Source: Ophioderma brevispina | Lineage: Eukaryota; Echinodermata; Ophiuroidea; Amphilepidida; Ophiodermatidae | Reading direction: 5' to 3' | NCBI GenBank assembly: GCA_023653785.1 | Contig: JAMKCH010014234.1 | Coordinates: 1 to 64,000 of the forward strand | DNA length: 64,000 nucleotides | Shown: positions 61,393 through 64,000 of the stretch, piece by piece | How positions within the stretch are numbered: the first letter of the stretch is position 1 | How the letters are laid out: each line of letters starts with the position of its first letter | Program-made: the position numbers and the translations under genes | The notes under the pieces: generated by a model | The model's input: the letters and a program-made list of their open reading frames with translations, nothing else | Told to the model about the DNA's origin: nothing | The model's database searches: none

Positions 61393-61962
61393 TTACAGTC
61401 CTAATTCCATTTTGATAAACATCTTGACATTATAGTCTTCAATCTGGTCTAAGATGTCTTTAACCTTTTGTCTGTCATTTGGGTCTCTCTCCAAAACCTC
61501 TTGCACATACTTGATATAAACACAGTTAACACATCCGCTACCACAGCACGTCTCCGGATCTGGTGGGACTAGCTGTTCGTTGACGTTGTCATGGTTTTCA
61601 GCAATGTCACCCTGGTTACTACTGGATGATTGCAACTGCCCTTGACCCTGTGAAATACTGGCTTCAGCAGATGTTGAAGCACCTGAATTTTTTGAATTTT
61701 GTGCAAAGAAACCTGGAATATCATCTTTTGTGTTACCTCCAACTTCACCATGTCCTGGATTACAATTATTTCGAGAACAATTTCCTATATCTTTAGTGGT
61801 TGAACTAGTCGTAATGCATTTGTGACCTTCTGAGAAGTTGATTGTTTCTGCACTGAGTATAAAGTTATCGGTGATTGCAGAACATGCTAAATCCCTTCCT
61901 TTAACTGACACAATGTCAGCATGCAAGTCTGTATCACTGCCACATGGATCAATTGCACTTTG
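61393..61962 (-). CDS. OXLD1: OXLD1-like terminal exon (oxidoreductase-like domain)
   Basis: A minus-strand exon of about 190 codons beginning after an acceptor AAGGCAG (its AG is at 61963-61964) and ending with TAA at 61393. There is no ATG at the start of the open part, so it continues an upstream exon. The first two thirds are low-complexity, Ser/Asn/Gln-rich and probably disordered. The C-terminal part carries PPDPETCCGSGCVNCVYIKY, then VQEVLERD and EDYNVKMFIKMELGL. This is the oxidoreductase-like domain (PP.P..CC.SGC.NCV...Y) with its four cysteines in a CC-x3-C-x2-C pattern, as in human OXLD1, whose end is also D.N.K.F..ME. Human OXLD1 is a short, predicted mitochondrial protein of poorly known function. 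The name describes the domain and implies no demonstrated reaction. The long disordered stretch is unusual against the compact human protein. Confidence 0.88.
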   Translation of the reverse strand, partial: QSAIDPCGSDTDLHADIVSVKGRDLACSAITDNFILSAETINFSEGHKCITTSSTTKDIGNCSRNNCNPGHGEVGGNTKDDIPGFFAQNSKNSGASTSAEASISQGQGQLQSSSSNQGDIAENHDNVNEQLVPPDPETCCGSGCVNCVYIKYVQEVLERDPNDRQKVKDILDQIEDYNVKMFIKMELGL

Positions 61963-62119
61963 CTGCCTTCAAAATCCTTTCATTTTCATTGCCTTTATTC
62001 CCTATCTGGTTGCATCCTGTGCTCTCCCTGCAACTGAACTGCTACTCCATCTTCCCAAACGCCATCTGAAATCCCTGACCTGTATGATCTGACTACACTA
62101 ACTACCACCCCAAACTTTC

Positions 62120-62310
62120 ATTTGCGATTGAAGAAGGGGTTGTGTCCTTCCCAGGAACTACGGAACCCCTGTAGCATGTAGGTATTCTGTTGGTTGAGAC
62201 ATTGTGGTGAGTTCTGTAGTGCAATGAAACATGCCTTCCCACTACTTAGGCCCAATCTTCAGCATATTTTGTCTTCTCAGTTCATCCTGATGGCAGCTAT
62301 CTGTACCTGA
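62120..62310 (-). CDS. Possible upstream exon of OXLD1-like gene
   Basis: On the minus strand, after TTGTTCTCAG, an ATG (MLKIGPK) is followed in a shifted frame by VVGRHVSLHYRTHHNVSTNR then IPTCYRGSVVPGKDTTPSSI. The Arg/Ser/Thr-rich, acid-poor composition fits a mitochondrial presequence, and the position 5' of the OXLD1-like exon fits. But one frame shift is needed and no convincing donor was found. Weak. Confidence 0.25.
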
Positions 62311-62703
62311 GAACAATAAGAAAAAACAAAGTATTTCAAATAATGCATAATGCAGGTTGCTCACTGGAGACGAACAATGTTACCCATGTACCGCAAGCTC
62401 ACCAAGAATTTTGAAAAAAAATCGGCTGCATTGAAGAAATTGTGAGTGGGTTAACACCGAGGGTTAAAACTTCTTAACAAATATTACATTTTTACATCTA
62501 GGATTAATTTTTATTTAACCAAGGTCCTTCACCTTCTACAATACTCATCCTCAAGTTGTACAATGATCAAGAAGGAGGTAATATCAATTATTTTGAGTAA
62601 TTGTGAGGTTTTGATAAATTGCAGAGTAACTTCCTATTTTTTTATTTTTGACTTTCACAGTCAGTGTATGATAAGACTGTGTTGAAAGAAAAATATCAAA
62701 TGG

Positions 62704-62735
<32 letters not shown>

Positions 62736-62929
62736 TTAACAACCAAACACACCCCAATTTTTTTCTGTACTTTGTGAAATTCATTGGCTAAATTATTCAG
62801 TTTGCTTATTTTAAAGGTGGATGACCTGAGTTAAGTCTATAAATTTTCATCTTGATATAATGGCCTTCACCCCAAAACCCCATCGGTAAAGTTTTGCGCG
62901 ATGTTTCAACCCGTTTTTGAAATATTCAA
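62311..62929. other. Non-coding, with T(27) run
   Basis: T run at 62704-62730. Otherwise AT-rich; nothing recognised. Confidence 0.45.
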
Positions 62930-63250
62930 AATTGTAAACAGCACAATCAGTGTGCTTGAGAAAAATGTGGGAATGGATTCCATTGGGATGCACGATAGAT
63001 GAAGAGAGTGACCCCACGTTTTGCAAAAGATTTTTTATATGTGTGGAAGGAAGCAAGAATGGAGGAGGAGGTATGTCTAGAACAGGAGAAAAGTTGTGTG
63101 ATGATGTGGAGTCTGTGAAGGAGTTCACTTACTTATGGGGAGTACAAGTGGTTAGTGCGGTGGGGAGTTAGACGGCTGTGACAGCTAAGTGAGGTTGAGT
63201 GGGTGAAGTTTAGGAATGTGGGGAGTTACAAGTGAATTCCTTGGAATATG
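62930..63250 (+). pseudogene. Non-LTR retrotransposon fragment, decayed
   Basis: The stretch EKLCDDVESVKEFTYLWGVQ, then VVSAVGS, a stop, TAVTA and ECGEL resembles the conserved region after the RT domain of many animal non-LTR elements (VE.VKEF.YLGD..S..GG...AVTAR...W.KFRECGELL). The frame is broken at least twice. No catalytic part is present. Boundaries are approximate. Confidence 0.65.
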
Positions 63251-64000
63251 AAAGAATGGTGTATAAGAGTTATTTCCTTTGGAACAAAAAAATTCTAATT
63301 TCCCTATTGGAGCAACTATGAGATTCAGCCCTGGTTTTATAAATGGAATTAATCAAATCCAACCACCTTTTGTTTCACTTTTAAAAGACATTCCTGCAGC
63401 CAAATACAAGATTCTATATGAAATCACTACATTTGGACAATATGTGGAACCTCGAAAATCTTGAGCAACCTTTAAATCATAAATTTCAAACATCTTGAAA
63501 ATGTTCTAAATCGCAAACCAGTATAAAAGCACTGTTGAGAAAATCGGCAAAAACATTTTGGTTTAATTTTAAATACTACCACTCTGCATTTACGGTTAGA
63601 GTCCACACATACCAGAAATGGGCGGAAAGTTAATCCAAAACATGACCAGTTCCTTATGTATGCATCCTTCCCAAATAGTGTGGATCCAATCTAGAAGCTT
63701 TTAGTCTTTGCATTTAGCATCGACCAGCCGAGAACTGAACTAATTTCGGGGTATATCAATTCAATTCCAACGTCATTACTTTGATCTGCACAAGGCCCAT
63801 CCAAAATTTCAACAGGTTTGATCTTGAGTTGGCAACTGGGTTATCAACTGGATTCAAGCAGATAACTGTACAGATAAGAGTTCTCGGATCAACATTTTGG
63901 TGACTAATATTATTTTTTACACAGTCTCTGTACTGACAGTCTACATGGCAACCTGGGCTTACAATGTTTTAGCCTTTTTTTTTCCGTCTCATATCAACAA
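63251..64000. other. Intergenic sequence to window end, no gene
   Basis: Nothing recognised. Confidence 0.4.

Overview
This window is eukaryotic: AT-rich, intron-rich and full of transposon remnants, with no operons or bacterial-type gene packing. The tRNA-headed SINEs, non-LTR retrotransposon fragments and many small terminal-inverted-repeat (TIR) elements suggest a marine invertebrate, probably a deuterostome (echinoderm, hemichordate or lancelet). I cannot name the species.

Two protein-coding genes can be supported. (1) The 3' part of a Miro/RHOT gene (mitochondrial Rho GTPase, + strand) runs from 1672 to 47068 in nine recognisable exons. In order they encode the EF-hand 1 region, the helical linker, EF-hand 2, the start and middle of the C-terminal GTPase, and the C-terminal transmembrane anchor. 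The N-terminal GTPase lies off the left edge, and one short segment between the first two visible exons was not found. Several exons carry one-base frame breaks although residues and most splice sites are conserved, so sequence error is more likely than pseudogene decay. (2) On the minus strand at 61393-61962 lies the terminal exon of an OXLD1-like gene, with its CC-x3-C-x2-C oxidoreductase-like motif.

The rest is intron or intergenic DNA holding repeats: a 622-bp tandem duplication, a degenerate array of about 150-175 bp units, three SINEs, decayed reverse transcriptase fragments, and about twenty TIR/hairpin elements. At least six of these are flanked by TTAA and share similar termini.

The most striking object is the block at about 21.6-36.8 kb inside the last Miro intron. 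It looks like uncorrected long-read sequence: homopolymers are inflated, and two parts are distorted second copies of clean sequence lying just to its right (34.5-36.96 kb matches about 37.0-38.76 kb; 24.95-25.25 kb matches about 36.85-37.04 kb). Its core (about 26.1-33.8 kb) is GC-rich and almost free of A on the + strand. That removes stop codons from all six frames and produces dozens of long but meaningless ORFs. I read this block as an assembly or gap-fill artefact, possibly over a real tandem repeat, and not as a coding system. I found no convincing new biological system; the leads worth following are the block itself, the TTAA element set and the frame breaks in Miro.
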